Origin: Flavobacteriales bacterium
GTDB lineage: Bacteria; Bacteroidota; Bacteroidia; Flavobacteriales; Flavobacteriaceae
Direction of reading: 5' to 3'
Assembly (NCBI GenBank): GCA_026993355.1
Contig: JALWTX010000001.1
Location: forward strand, 1 to 64,000
DNA length: 64,000 bases
Position numbers and translations under genes: made by a program. The notes beneath the pieces are model-generated. The model was not told where the DNA came from. It saw only the letters and a list, made by a program, of their open reading frames with translations, and made no database searches. Numbering within the stretch: position 1 is the first letter of the stretch; each line of letters opens with the position of its first letter. Of this stretch, positions 54,279-63,460 are shown in pieces.

Positions 54279-54831
54279 TTTCAAAATAATTTAAAACTTT
54301 AGGATAAATCCAAAGCAAAATTTTAAAAAGAATTAATCCCCATAAAATACCAAATATAATATCAAGTGGATAATGAACTCCAACATATATACGGCTATAC
54401 ATAAATAAAAGCCACCAAACTAATAAAATATAGATCCATTTAGCTTTTTGTCGTAAAAGATAAATACTAAACCAAACAAAAAGTGTGGAGTTAGAGGCAT
54501 GACCCGAAATAAAACTAAAATTATGCGGGTGTAAAAGCGCACGTATATTATTTTTGAAGATGGGATCTTGCCAAGGCCTTAACCGGTGTACCGAAAACTT
54601 AATTAAATTGGTTGTTTGGTCGCAAATACCTAAGAAAGCAGCTGCTAATAATAAAGCAACTAAAGCTTTACGCCACCCCAGATAATAAAAATAGCTCAAG
54701 GCTATTAAAACATAAAGAAAAACCCAATGTCGTTGATTGGTAATCCATAACCAAAAGGCATCAAAATTACGGGAACCTAAATGATTGAGAAAACTAAATA
54801 CGATCTGGTCCCAATGCAAAATTTGATCCAT
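54259..54831 (-). CDS. PAP2-family membrane phosphatase
   Basis: The 190-residue protein has about five transmembrane helices and the three PAP2 motifs: KFSVHRLRP, SFISGHASN (in place of PSGH) and SRIYVGVHYPLDI. Such enzymes dephosphorylate lipid substrates, such as undecaprenyl pyrophosphate or phosphatidic acid; which one is uncertain. If it acts on undecaprenyl pyrophosphate, it would serve the same wall pathway as mraY and murG. The start lies directly before the tatA-like stop, so these two genes are probably co-transcribed. Confidence 0.9.
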   Translation of the reverse strand: MDQILHWDQIVFSFLNHLGSRNFDAFWLWITNQRHWVFLYVLIALSYFYYLGWRKALVALLLAAAFLGICDQTTNLIKFSVHRLRPWQDPIFKNNIRALLHPHNFSFISGHASNSTLFVWFSIYLLRQKAKWIYILLVWWLLFMYSRIYVGVHYPLDIIFGILWGLILFKILLWIYPKVLNYFENKKAAG

Positions 54832-55110
54832 TTATTGACGTTTAATAGTATTGGTTATTTCCTCCTTAACATTCATTATTTTTTTAGCTTCTTTCAGTTC
54901 CTTTTTCATTTTTTCTATTGCTTCAGTATCCAAACCGGCTTTTTGTGTTTCCTTTAGCATTTCTTTTTTAACATTGTTACTGGCATCCCTCAGCTGACGA
55001 ATACCTTTGCCTAGATTTCGGGCAATTTCAGGCATTTTTTCAGGGCCGAAAATCAACAGCATGACAAAAAACACAACAAATAACTCGCTATAACTGATAA
55101 ACAAAAACAT
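54832..55110 (-). CDS. tatA: Sec-independent protein translocase TatA/TatB-like
   Basis: This is a 92-residue protein with a short N-terminal transmembrane helix (YSELFVVFFVMLLIFGPEKMPEIA, containing the FGPEKMPEIAR hinge) followed by an amphipathic helix (NLGKGIRQLRDASNNVKKEM) and an acidic tail. It is the pore-forming component of twin-arginine export. The ORF track starts at 55131, inside the -7 box. The ATG at 55110 (MFLFISYSELF) gives a better fit and a 12-nt leader. TatA and TatB cannot be told apart with certainty. Confidence 0.88.
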   Translation of the reverse strand: MFLFISYSELFVVFFVMLLIFGPEKMPEIARNLGKGIRQLRDASNNVKKEMLKETQKAGLDTEAIEKMKKELKEAKKIMNVKEEITNTIKRQ

Positions 55111-55128
55111 GATGGCAATTTTTTTTGA

Positions 55129-55136
55129 CAAAGTTA
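55129..55136 (-). promoter_or_regulatory. -7 element (TAACTTTG) of the tatA-PAP2 pair
   Basis: The minus-strand TAACTTTG fits the consensus and fixes the downstream start at 55110. Confidence 0.5.
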
Positions 55137-55223
55137 AACAATATATTTTTAAATCATTTGTATTCTGACCTTTAAAAGCTTGTTAAATTTGTTTAAAAAG
55201 GAACCACTTTAAGTAAAATCCAG

Positions 55224-55231
55224 TACTTTTG
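55224..55231 (+). promoter_or_regulatory. -7 element (TACTTTTG) of uvrA
   Basis: TACTTTTG matches TAnnTTTG. It would give a leader of about 70 nt before the uvrA ATG. The -33 is not at consensus spacing. Confidence 0.45.
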
Positions 55232-55307
55232 CATTTAATGTATTTGTAAAATACAGTTTAATAATTTAGTATCACCAACTATTATCAGCCACCTACATTA
55301 CCAGCAA

Positions 55308-58100
55308 ATGACAGACCTAAACAAAAAATTTGATCCGGAAAAACACATTTTGATAGAAGAAGCAACTGAAAACAACCTTAAAAATGTCAGCTTACTTATA
55401 CCTCGTAATAAATTGGTTGTTATTACGGGTGTTTCAGGTAGTGGCAAATCCAGTTTGGCCTATGACACCTTATATGCTGAAGGACAACGCCGTTACATCG
55501 AAAGTTTATCTTCATATGCACGTCAATTTTTAGGCAAAATACAAAAACCAAAAGTTAAAAGTATCAAAGGGATTGCACCTGCTATTGCCATAAAACAAAA
55601 AGTAAACACAGCCAATCCACGCTCAACGGTCGGTACTGCAACAGAAATCTATGATTATTTAAAACTCTTATTCGCCCGTATCGGCAAAACCATTTCACCG
55701 GTGTCGGGACAAGAAGTCAAAAAACATAGTGTCTCAGATGTCATTAACTTTTTAAAGGAACAAAAAACCGGCAGCCGTTGGATTTTATCGGTTGATTTAA
55801 AAGCGCATCACGGTAAAGACTTAAAAACCATTATCCGTATTTTGGAACAACAAGGCTATGCCCGTGTCAAAATCCAGGACCAATTGGTATCAATTTCCGA
55901 GGTTTTGCGTTTAAAAAAAATGCCTGAGAATATGGCTTTGGTCATTGACCGTATTCAACTTAAAGAGGATCCTGATTATTGGAACCGTTTGGCAGATTCC
56001 ATTCAAAAAGCTTTTTTTGAAGGACATGGACAATTAAGCCTAACGGATTGGCAGACACAAAAAACTTACCAATTTTCGCAAAATTTCAATTTAGACGGCC
56101 TTGATTTTCCCGAACCCAGCATACATTTATTTAGTTTTAACACGCCTTATGGCGCTTGCCATGTTTGTGACGGATTTGGCAGCATTTTGGGTATTGACCC
56201 GCAAAAAGTTATACCCAATACCACCTTATCGGTATATGAAGATGCCATTGCTTGTTGGAGAGGCAGCAGCTTAAAATATTACAAAGACCAGTTGTTAGAA
56301 CACGCCCACAAATTCAATTTTCCTGTCCATAAACCTTGGTTTGAATTAAGCCCTGAAGAACAAGCACTTGTTTGGAATGGCAACCAATATTTCACCGGAA
56401 TAAATGATTTCTTTAAAGAATTAGAACAAAAAAGTTACAAAATACAAAACCGTGTATTATTGGCCCGATACCGTGGCAAAACCACTTGTCCGTCTTGCAA
56501 AGGCAAGCGTTTGCGTCAAGAAGCATTTTATGTACAAGTAGGCGGTAAAAATATAGGAGATTTAATTGATTTGCCAATCGAAGAACTCCAAGAATTTTTT
56601 AAAAAATTAAACCTCTCCGAAGCAGAACAAGAAATAGCCAAACGCATTTTATATGAAATTAATAGCCGTATCACATTTTTAATAAATGTCGGTTTAGGCT
56701 ATTTAACCTTAAATCGCCCTTCAAATACCTTATCCGGTGGCGAAACGCAACGAATCAATTTGGCTACCTCGCTAGGCAGTAGTCTTATTGGGTCCATTTA
56801 TGTTTTGGATGAACCCAGTATCGGCTTACACCCAAAAGATACCGAACGGCTTACCGGTGTACTGCAAAATCTGCGCGATTTGGGTAATACAGTTATCGTC
56901 GTCGAACATGATGAAGACATTATGAAAGCTGCCGATTACATCATTGACATGGGCCCTGAAGCCGGTACTTTCGGGGGTGAAGTGGTAGCAGCAGGAAATT
57001 ATCAAAATATTCTGAAAAGCACTTCATTAACGGCCAAATACCTTAATGGTCAAGAAACTATCGCCCTCCCGGCTTTACGCCGTCAACCTAAAGATTTTAT
57101 CAAAATAACCGGCGCAAGACAACATAATTTAAAAAACATAAATGTTAAATTTCCACTACATAGCCTGTCGGTAATTACAGGCGTCTCCGGAAGTGGCAAA
57201 AGCACCTTGGCTTCAGAAATTATTTATCCTGCTATCCATAAAAAACTTTTTGATCACGGGCCAAAGATAGGTGAAATGACTGCTTTGGAAGGTAGCATTG
57301 ACCGGTTGGAACATGTTGAATACCTCGATCAAAATCCAATTGGACGTAGTAGCCGATCCAATCCGGTAACTTACATCAAGGCTTATGATGATATTCGCAA
57401 CTTATTCGCCGCACAACCACTGGCCAAAATAAAACATTTAAAACCCAAGCATTTTAGTTTTAATGTCGAAGGCGGGCGTTGCGAACATTGTAAAGGTGAA
57501 GGAACGGTGACCATTGAAATGCAATTTATGGCAGATGTACATCTCACTTGCGAAGTATGTGGTGGAAAACGCTTTAAAGACGAAATTTTAGAAGTGAAAT
57601 ATCAAGGCAAAAGCATTCATGATATTTTGGACATGCGAGTCGATGAAGCCATTGATTTTTTCAAAATTCACAAACAAGATAAAATTGTCCAAAAACTTAA
57701 ACCCTTACAAGATGTCGGTTTGGGCTATGTAAGTTTAGGCCAATCCTCTTCCACCCTTTCTGGAGGCGAGGCACAACGGATAAAACTGGCTTCTTTTTTG
57801 GTAAAAGGAAATCGTCAGCCCAAAACTTTATTTATTTTTGATGAACCCACTACCGGTTTACATTTTCATGATATCAAAAAATTATTAAACTCGTTTAATG
57901 CTTTAATAGAAAACGGTCACAGTATATTGGTTATAGAACATAATATGGAAATAATTAAATCGGCCGACTGGCTTATCGATTTAGGGCCCGAAGGCGGAAA
58001 AAAAGGAGGTGAATTGGTTTTTGAAGGCACGCCCGAAGCACTGGTTAAAGACGGCAAATCATTATTAACACCTTATCTGAAAGAGAAATTAAAAATCTAA
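55308..58100 (+). CDS. uvrA: Excinuclease ABC subunit A
   Basis: UvrA is the damage-recognition ATPase of nucleotide excision repair. The 930-residue protein has two ABC ATPase halves with Walker A GVSGSGKSSLAYDTLYAEGQ and GVSGSGKSTLASEIIYPAIH, and signature motifs LSGGETQRINLATSLG and LSGGEAQRIKLASFL. It has paired zinc modules: CHVCDGFG with CPSCKGKRL in the first half, and CEHCKGEGTVTIEMQ with CEVCGGKRF in the second. Bacteroidota often carry two UvrA paralogues, and this looks like a full-length one. It ends 4 nt into the convergent lysA. Confidence 0.97.
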   Translation: MTDLNKKFDPEKHILIEEATENNLKNVSLLIPRNKLVVITGVSGSGKSSLAYDTLYAEGQRRYIESLSSYARQFLGKIQKPKVKSIKGIAPAIAIKQKVNTANPRSTVGTATEIYDYLKLLFARIGKTISPVSGQEVKKHSVSDVINFLKEQKTGSRWILSVDLKAHHGKDLKTIIRILEQQGYARVKIQDQLVSISEVLRLKKMPENMALVIDRIQLKEDPDYWNRLADSIQKAFFEGHGQLSLTDWQTQKTYQFSQNFNLDGLDFPEPSIHLFSFNTPYGACHVCDGFGSILGIDPQKVIPNTTLSVYEDAIACWRGSSLKYYKDQLLEHAHKFNFPVHKPWFELSPEEQALVWNGNQYFTGINDFFKELEQKSYKIQNRVLLARYRGKTTCPSCKGKRLRQEAFYVQVGGKNIGDLIDLPIEELQEFFKKLNLSEAEQEIAKRILYEINSRITFLINVGLGYLTLNRPSNTLSGGETQRINLATSLGSSLIGSIYVLDEPSIGLHPKDTERLTGVLQNLRDLGNTVIVVEHDEDIMKAADYIIDMGPEAGTFGGEVVAAGNYQNILKSTSLTAKYLNGQETIALPALRRQPKDFIKITGARQHNLKNINVKFPLHSLSVITGVSGSGKSTLASEIIYPAIHKKLFDHGPKIGEMTALEGSIDRLEHVEYLDQNPIGRSSRSNPVTYIKAYDDIRNLFAAQPLAKIKHLKPKHFSFNVEGGRCEHCKGEGTVTIEMQFMADVHLTCEVCGGKRFKDEILEVKYQGKSIHDILDMRVDEAIDFFKIHKQDKIVQKLKPLQDVGLGYVSLGQSSSTLSGGEAQRIKLASFLVKGNRQPKTLFIFDEPTTGLHFHDIKKLLNSFNALIENGHSILVIEHNMEIIKSADWLIDLGPEGGKKGGELVFEGTPEALVKDGKSLLTPYLKEKLKI

Positions 58101-59236
58101 ATTTGCCGGTAATCATTCCCTTCTATCAATACCTGCGCCGGAAGCGATTGCAGATTATATTGTGACGCCATTACATAACCATAGGCACCAGCATTTTCGA
58201 TCATCAAAATGTCGTCTTTTTGTACAGGACTTAACTCCCGGTTATAAGCAAAGGTGTCTTCTTCACACAATACGCCTACCACATCATATGTTTGGGTAGG
58301 TACAGAAGTATTTGATAAGTTAACTATTTGATGATAAGCATCATAATACATCGGACGAATTAAGTGATGAAAACCGGAATTTACACCGATAAATTTTTTG
58401 TTATAACCTTGTTTTACCACATTAACTTTGACTAATAGCACACCGGCATTGCTAACGATGAATTTGCCCGGTTCAAATTTTAATTGAATATCTCTATTGA
58501 AGGATTTTAAACTTTTTTGCAAAAAACCGGCATAAGCCTGTAGATCGATCTCCGTATCCGAAGGATGATATTTGACTTTAAATCCGCTGCCTAAATCTAA
58601 ATATTTAAGGTCCGGAAAATGTTTAGAAAAATCCATTAAAACCTCTGCCGAACGGGCTAAATCATGCCAAGTTTTTACATCAGAACCGGTATGCAAATGC
58701 AATGAATCGACCTTTAACCCGGCGTTTAAATATTTTTTAATCAGATTTAATTGGGTAACCGGAATCCCAAATTTAGAATTATAATGTGCTGTGGCTATTT
58801 TTTGATTGCCGGCAATCTTTGTATCGGGATTAATCCGCAAACCAACGGCTTTATGAGGAAAACTTTTCAAAATAAAATCAAAGTATTCGACAGCACCGAT
58901 ATGAACATGAATATCATGGCTAAAAGCAAAAGCCAAATCAGCCTCGGAGGGACAACTCGGGGTAAAAATAATCTGATTCTTGTCAAAACCCAAGCTTAAG
59001 GCATGTTTGATTTCGTTAACAGAAACCGCATCTACTCCTAAATGATTTTCCTTGATAATTTTTAAAATTTCTGGATTTTCATTAGCTTTCATTGCATAAT
59101 GCAATTGATAAGGCAAATTTTTAAAAGCTGTTTTCAAACGATTTATTTGTGCGACAATTCTATCCTTATCATACACATAAACCGGTGTGCCGACATTATT
59201 AGCAATCGCCAAAAGAAGTTTGTGCTCAAATGACAT
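58097..59236 (-). CDS. lysA: Diaminopimelate decarboxylase
   Basis: LysA decarboxylates meso-DAP to lysine. The 379-residue PLP enzyme has the cofactor lysine in YAMKANENPEI, the barrel segment GVDAVSVNEIKHAL, the HTGSD loop, the glycine-rich LDLGSGFKVKYHP, EPGKFIV and the active-site cysteine segment VLCEEDTFAYNR. It is somewhat shorter than typical LysA but complete. A DAP pathway is consistent with the DAP-type MurE in this window. It follows thiI by 11 nt and is co-transcribed with it. Confidence 0.94.
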   Translation of the reverse strand: MSFEHKLLLAIANNVGTPVYVYDKDRIVAQINRLKTAFKNLPYQLHYAMKANENPEILKIIKENHLGVDAVSVNEIKHALSLGFDKNQIIFTPSCPSEADLAFAFSHDIHVHIGAVEYFDFILKSFPHKAVGLRINPDTKIAGNQKIATAHYNSKFGIPVTQLNLIKKYLNAGLKVDSLHLHTGSDVKTWHDLARSAEVLMDFSKHFPDLKYLDLGSGFKVKYHPSDTEIDLQAYAGFLQKSLKSFNRDIQLKFEPGKFIVSNAGVLLVKVNVVKQGYNKKFIGVNSGFHHLIRPMYYDAYHQIVNLSNTSVPTQTYDVVGVLCEEDTFAYNRELSPVQKDDILMIENAGAYGYVMASQYNLQSLPAQVLIEGNDYRQI

Positions 59237-59247
59237 ATTTCACAGTC

Positions 59248-60456
59248 TTAATCATCAATTTTTATGGAGTCTGTATCTGATAAAATAACAAATTCTGTAT
59301 TCTCCAAAGCCTTAGTAATCAAATCCTCTACAGGCAATTTAGCACATTGTTCCCTGACATATTTCAGTTGCGCTTTGGTTTCGGGCGATTTTGGCGTAAA
59401 CATACTGCAAGCATCATCATGCGGCAAAATGCTAATATCGTAAGTGCCGATTTTTTTGGCTGTTTCAATAATAAATTTTTTATCTAAGGCAACCAACGGG
59501 CGAATCACCAACATATCGGTGGCATCTTCCGTAGCCTTCATATTTTCAAGCGTTTGCGATGCTACTTGCCCCAATGAGTCACCTGTCACTAAGGCTTTTG
59601 CTTTTTCCTCTTGAGCCAAGCGCTCGCCTATTTTCAACATAATACGTCTGAGTAAAATTAACCTCAGGCGTGTGTCCGTGTGTTTAGCAATGGCTTGTTG
59701 AATATCTAAAACCGGAATTAAATACAACTTAATTTGTCCTTGAAAATCAGTCAATTTGCGGGTCAATTGCTTGACTTTTTCAATAGATTGCGGCGAAGTT
59801 TTAGGTACTGAGTGAAAATGTGCGGCTGTTAAATGCAATCCACGGTTCATAGCCATAAATGAGGCTACCGGCGAGTCTATTCCACCGGATAACATCGTAA
59901 TGGCTTTGCCCGATGTACCTACCGGTAAACCACCAATCCCCTTGATTATTTTAGAGTATATAATGGTATAATTACTCCGCACTTTGACATATAATTTGAA
60001 ATCAGGTCGTGTTAAATCGACTTTTTTATGCAGTCTGTCATGTATGGCACTTCCAAGCTCACGTCCCAATTCCATTGAATTATAAGGGACAGATTTGTTA
60101 ATTCGTTTTCCTATCACAGCAAAACTATTAAACTCGCCGGTGTGTTTTTGGGCGTGTTCAACTGCTTTTTCAATAATTTCGTCCATAGCGATGCCGGTAG
60201 TATCGGCCACATAAAATCCGGTAATGCCGGGTGTATTTTTAACTTTATAAATAATTTCTTCCAAAACCGGTTCAGGTATTTCTTTAGTTATTTCGATAAA
60301 ATAAGAACCGCCATGTGCTTGGGTAAATTGAAGATAATCCTGATAAGCATGCAATTTCCGTTTTAAATTACGAATCAATTGCTTGATAAATATTTTTTGA
60401 TTTTTACCTTTGAGATAAATCTCTTCGAAATTGATTATTAAAACTTTTTGGGTCAT
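59248..60456 (-). CDS. thiI: tRNA 4-thiouridine synthase ThiI
   Basis: ThiI adenylates tRNA U8 and transfers sulfur to it, and can also supply sulfur for thiamine. The 402-residue protein has an N-terminal ferredoxin-like and THUMP region (~1-165), then an ATP pyrophosphatase domain with the PP-loop TMLSGGIDSPVASF. The conserved cysteine lies in DDACSMFTPKSPETKA. There is no C-terminal rhodanese domain, the Gram-positive and Thermotoga-like short form. The gene starts a two-gene unit with lysA and has a good minus-strand promoter. Confidence 0.93.
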   Translation of the reverse strand: MTQKVLIINFEEIYLKGKNQKIFIKQLIRNLKRKLHAYQDYLQFTQAHGGSYFIEITKEIPEPVLEEIIYKVKNTPGITGFYVADTTGIAMDEIIEKAVEHAQKHTGEFNSFAVIGKRINKSVPYNSMELGRELGSAIHDRLHKKVDLTRPDFKLYVKVRSNYTIIYSKIIKGIGGLPVGTSGKAITMLSGGIDSPVASFMAMNRGLHLTAAHFHSVPKTSPQSIEKVKQLTRKLTDFQGQIKLYLIPVLDIQQAIAKHTDTRLRLILLRRIMLKIGERLAQEEKAKALVTGDSLGQVASQTLENMKATEDATDMLVIRPLVALDKKFIIETAKKIGTYDISILPHDDACSMFTPKSPETKAQLKYVREQCAKLPVEDLITKALENTEFVILSDTDSIKIDD

Positions 60457-60477
60457 GTATTTTAGTTATATTTTTTA

Positions 60478-60505
60478 CAAAAGTAATATAAATTTAATCT
60501 TTCAA
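60478..60505 (-). promoter_or_regulatory. Promoter of the thiI-lysA unit
   Basis: On the minus strand TTG (60505-60503), a 17-bp spacer and TACTTTTG (60485-60478). The start near 60471 leaves about 15 nt before the thiI ATG. Confidence 0.65.
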
Positions 60506-60658
60506 TGAAATTAGTATTAGAATGTTGCAAAATAAAAAATGATTTTTTATTTAAAATTAGATTTCAATCAACAATGAAGTCTAAGCTTAAAAAAAACTAA
60601 ATTTCTTTTTTCTCTCTCTTTTTTGTGAGATATTTGCAATCTAAAAGTCTGATTAAAA

Positions 60659-61903
60659 ATGAAAAAGAATTTTATTTTACTTGCTCTTTTTCTGCTTAGC
60701 TTAGTAGCTTGTCAAACAAACAAACCCAAAAACAAAAGTTTAAGCGAAAAACCCAAAGATAGTATCGTTAAAGAAATTGCCAAGATTTATGATTATCCCC
60801 GGAAACAATATATTATTGACAAAGATACGGTTGCACCAAATGATACTTTTGGTAAAATTTTAAGTCAATTTCATTTACCTTATGCTTCAATTTATAAAAT
60901 AACACAGAAAATAAAAGACAGTTTTGATGTTCGAAATATAAAAACCGGGCGTCCTTATGTGGTTCTTAGCCGTCAAGATTCATTAGACAGTTTACCACGT
61001 CCTAAAGTTTTTATTTATCAGCAAGATCCCATCCATTATACTGTTATCGATTTTCAAGACTCTATCAAAGTTTGGCACAAAACCAAAAAAATTACCAAAA
61101 AACGGCAAAAGGCTTATGTAAAAATTGAAAAATCACTCTACCAAGACATTGCCGACCATCATTTGAGCCCAAAATTGGCTATGGAACTAAATAATATTTA
61201 TGCCTGGACAGTAGATTTTTTTCATTTAAATAAAGGCGATTCATTTAAGGTTATATATGATGATATTTATATAGATGATACAACCTATGTGGGTATTGGT
61301 CCCATTCATGCTGCTGAATTTAACTATGGCGGCAGAGATTTTTACGCTTTTCGTTATCCCACTGATTCTATACATCATATTTTTGACTATTTTGATGAGA
61401 AAGGAAGGACCTTACGCAAACAATTTTTAAAAGCACCGTTAAAATTCGGAAGAATCAGTTCGCGATACAATTTGCACCGGTTTATTAAATATTATGGCCG
61501 TGTGAAACCACATTTAGGGACTGATTTTGCCGCCCCCACCGGCACGCCTATTATGTCAACCGCCAATGGAACGGTGATTAAAAAAGGTTATACCTCCGGC
61601 AATGGCAATTATATAAAAATAAGGCACAATGCCACTTATACAACCCAATATTTGCATATGAGCCGTTTTGCCAAAGGTATTCATGTCGGCAGCGTGGTTA
61701 AACAAGGTGAAATTATTGGTTATGTGGGTGCAACCGGACATGCTTCGGGTCCGCACGTCTGTTACAGATTTTGGAAAAATGGTCGTCAAGTGGATGCTTT
61801 AAAAGAAAAAATGCCGCCGGCAAAACCTATCGATAGCACTCTACTTCCTCAATATTTACAGTATATAAAACCTTATAAACAACAATTAGACAGCCTGCAA
61901 TGA
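60659..61903 (+). CDS. M23-family peptidase lipoprotein
   Basis: The 414-residue protein has a lipoprotein signal (LALFLLSLVACQTN, Cys18), a central LysM/opacity-like region with TFGKILSQFHLPYASIYKITQKI, and a C-terminal M23 domain (~275-395) with HLGTDFAAPTGTPI (HxxxD zinc ligands), QYLHMSRF and GPHVCYRFWKNG. In most M23 enzymes the last motif is HxH; here it is HxC, a variant I recall as common in Bacteroidota. The enzyme probably trims peptidoglycan cross-links. It overlaps the hotdog gene by 4 nt. Confidence 0.9.
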   Translation: MKKNFILLALFLLSLVACQTNKPKNKSLSEKPKDSIVKEIAKIYDYPRKQYIIDKDTVAPNDTFGKILSQFHLPYASIYKITQKIKDSFDVRNIKTGRPYVVLSRQDSLDSLPRPKVFIYQQDPIHYTVIDFQDSIKVWHKTKKITKKRQKAYVKIEKSLYQDIADHHLSPKLAMELNNIYAWTVDFFHLNKGDSFKVIYDDIYIDDTTYVGIGPIHAAEFNYGGRDFYAFRYPTDSIHHIFDYFDEKGRTLRKQFLKAPLKFGRISSRYNLHRFIKYYGRVKPHLGTDFAAPTGTPIMSTANGTVIKKGYTSGNGNYIKIRHNATYTTQYLHMSRFAKGIHVGSVVKQGEIIGYVGATGHASGPHVCYRFWKNGRQVDALKEKMPPAKPIDSTLLPQYLQYIKPYKQQLDSLQ

Positions 61904-62328
61904 AATTATCCGGACAAGCTTTAATCGATTACTTAAACACCCATATTATAAAAGGGACTTTGATGGAAAGCCTTGAGATTAAATACCTAAAGGCTGATGA
62001 GCAAAGCCTTGTAGCCCAAATGCCGGTAACCTCCAAAGTTCTTCAACCGGCCGGTCTTTTACATGGCGGTGCGACTGCTGCCTTGGCCGAAAGCGTCGGG
62101 AGTACGGCATCGCATCTTTTTGTAGATACTGATAATTATGAAATACGTGGTATTGAATTATCAATCAACCATTTAAAAAGTATAAAAGAAGGAATGATTT
62201 ATGCTACTGCCCAACCCATACACATCGGCCGGACAATACATTTATGGGAAATTAAGATTGAGGATGATCAAAAGCACTTGATTGCACATGCCAAATTAAC
62301 CAATATAGTCTTAAAAAAATCAAAATAA
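61900..62328 (+). CDS. Hotdog-fold thioesterase (PaaI/MenI-like)
   Basis: This is a 142-residue single-domain hotdog protein with the PaaI/4HBT core (LLHGGATAALAESVGSTAS), where the HGG and acidic residue form the active site. In Flavobacteriia such a gene often precedes the isochorismate synthase gene, and members hydrolyse dihydroxynaphthoyl-CoA in menaquinone synthesis. The 1-nt overlap with menF here supports that role (inferred). Confidence 0.85.
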   Translation: MKLSGQALIDYLNTHIIKGTLMESLEIKYLKADEQSLVAQMPVTSKVLQPAGLLHGGATAALAESVGSTASHLFVDTDNYEIRGIELSINHLKSIKEGMIYATAQPIHIGRTIHLWEIKIEDDQKHLIAHAKLTNIVLKKSK

Positions 62329-63368
62329 TGGAGTTGCAAAAATTGGTACAATCAGATTTACCATTTGTCATTTATAAAGAACCTCATAGCGGTCAAGTCC
62401 ATATTTGGCAACAAAAAAATGAGGTGTTAAATACAACAGATAATTTTGAGGAAAATGGCTTTTATTTTGCTCCTTTCGATCGAAAAAAACACCCGACTAT
62501 TCTTTTTCCGGTTCAACATAGTTACAACCAAAGTGTTTTATTGCGCGATTTGAAAACGGTTCATGTCGATTTTGACCTAAAATGGGAGGCAAATCTGATG
62601 CTAGAAAAAGAAGCTTATGTAAAAAAGATCAAAAAAGCGATTCAAATAATAGAAAGAGGCGAATTGGATAAAATTGTTTTGTCACGCAAACAGAAAATAG
62701 CTTATCAAAATTTTCCTTCCTTTGCAGCCCTCTTAAAATTAATGAACAAATACGAACAATCATACGTATATTTATGGTCGCACCCAAAAGTAGGACAATG
62801 GATGGGTGCCACTCCCGAAATTTTGTTAACCGCTGATACTAATGAAGTTAGAACTATGGCATTGGCCGGGACCCAACCGGTAAGGCCAGAAATGGAGATC
62901 TCTTGGCAAATGAAAGAAATCAATGAACAACGATATGTGGTAGATTATATTGCTGAAATTTTTGAAAAATATAGTGATAATTTTATTATTTCTCCGGCAA
63001 AAACTATTTATCAAGGGAACTTAGCTCATATCCAATCGGTCTTACGAGCTAAAATGCCATTAAAAAAAGTTAATAATCTATTAAAAGAATTACATCCTAC
63101 ACCGGCCGTATGTGGTTTACCGGCTCATAAGGCCAAAGATTATATTGCAGAAATAGAAAATTATGACCGGACGTATTATACCGGATTTTTAGGAACTAAA
63201 ACACATCAAAAAATTGATTTTTATGTTAACTTAAGAAATATGGCTATTAAACCTGATCATCTGGACATATTTGTTGGTGGCGGTATTGTCAAAGACAGCA
63301 ATCCTGAAAAAGAATGGCAAGAGACGGTCTATAAATCTAAAATTTTAAGCAGCATTTTTACCACCTGA
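62328..63368 (+). CDS. menF: Isochorismate synthase (chorismate-binding enzyme)
   Basis: MenF converts chorismate to isochorismate for menaquinone. The 346-residue enzyme has the chorismate-binding core: IERGELDKIVLSRKQKI, MGATPEILL, MALAGTQPV, LHPTPAVCGLPAHKAKDYI, YYTGFLGT and FVGGGIVKDSNPEKEWQET. The enzyme is complete. In related genomes menD follows; here a different gene follows, and the rest of the pathway is elsewhere. It is coupled to the hotdog gene by a 1-nt overlap. Confidence 0.9.
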   Translation: MELQKLVQSDLPFVIYKEPHSGQVHIWQQKNEVLNTTDNFEENGFYFAPFDRKKHPTILFPVQHSYNQSVLLRDLKTVHVDFDLKWEANLMLEKEAYVKKIKKAIQIIERGELDKIVLSRKQKIAYQNFPSFAALLKLMNKYEQSYVYLWSHPKVGQWMGATPEILLTADTNEVRTMALAGTQPVRPEMEISWQMKEINEQRYVVDYIAEIFEKYSDNFIISPAKTIYQGNLAHIQSVLRAKMPLKKVNNLLKELHPTPAVCGLPAHKAKDYIAEIENYDRTYYTGFLGTKTHQKIDFYVNLRNMAIKPDHLDIFVGGGIVKDSNPEKEWQETVYKSKILSSIFTT

Positions 63369-63410
63369 ATTTTCTTTTAAAACATATGCTAATTTAAATG
63401 TTAAAAAAGA

Positions 63411-63440
63411 TTTGATTTTAGGGCTTTGTTATTAACTTTG
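63411..63440 (+). promoter_or_regulatory. Promoter of the polysaccharide-biosynthesis gene
   Basis: TTTG (63411-63414), an 18-bp spacer and TAACTTTG (63433-63440) match the Bacteroidota consensus. The predicted start near 63447 is 14 nt before the TTG start. Confidence 0.68.
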
Positions 63441-63460
63441 CTTTAACAAAATAATGTAAT

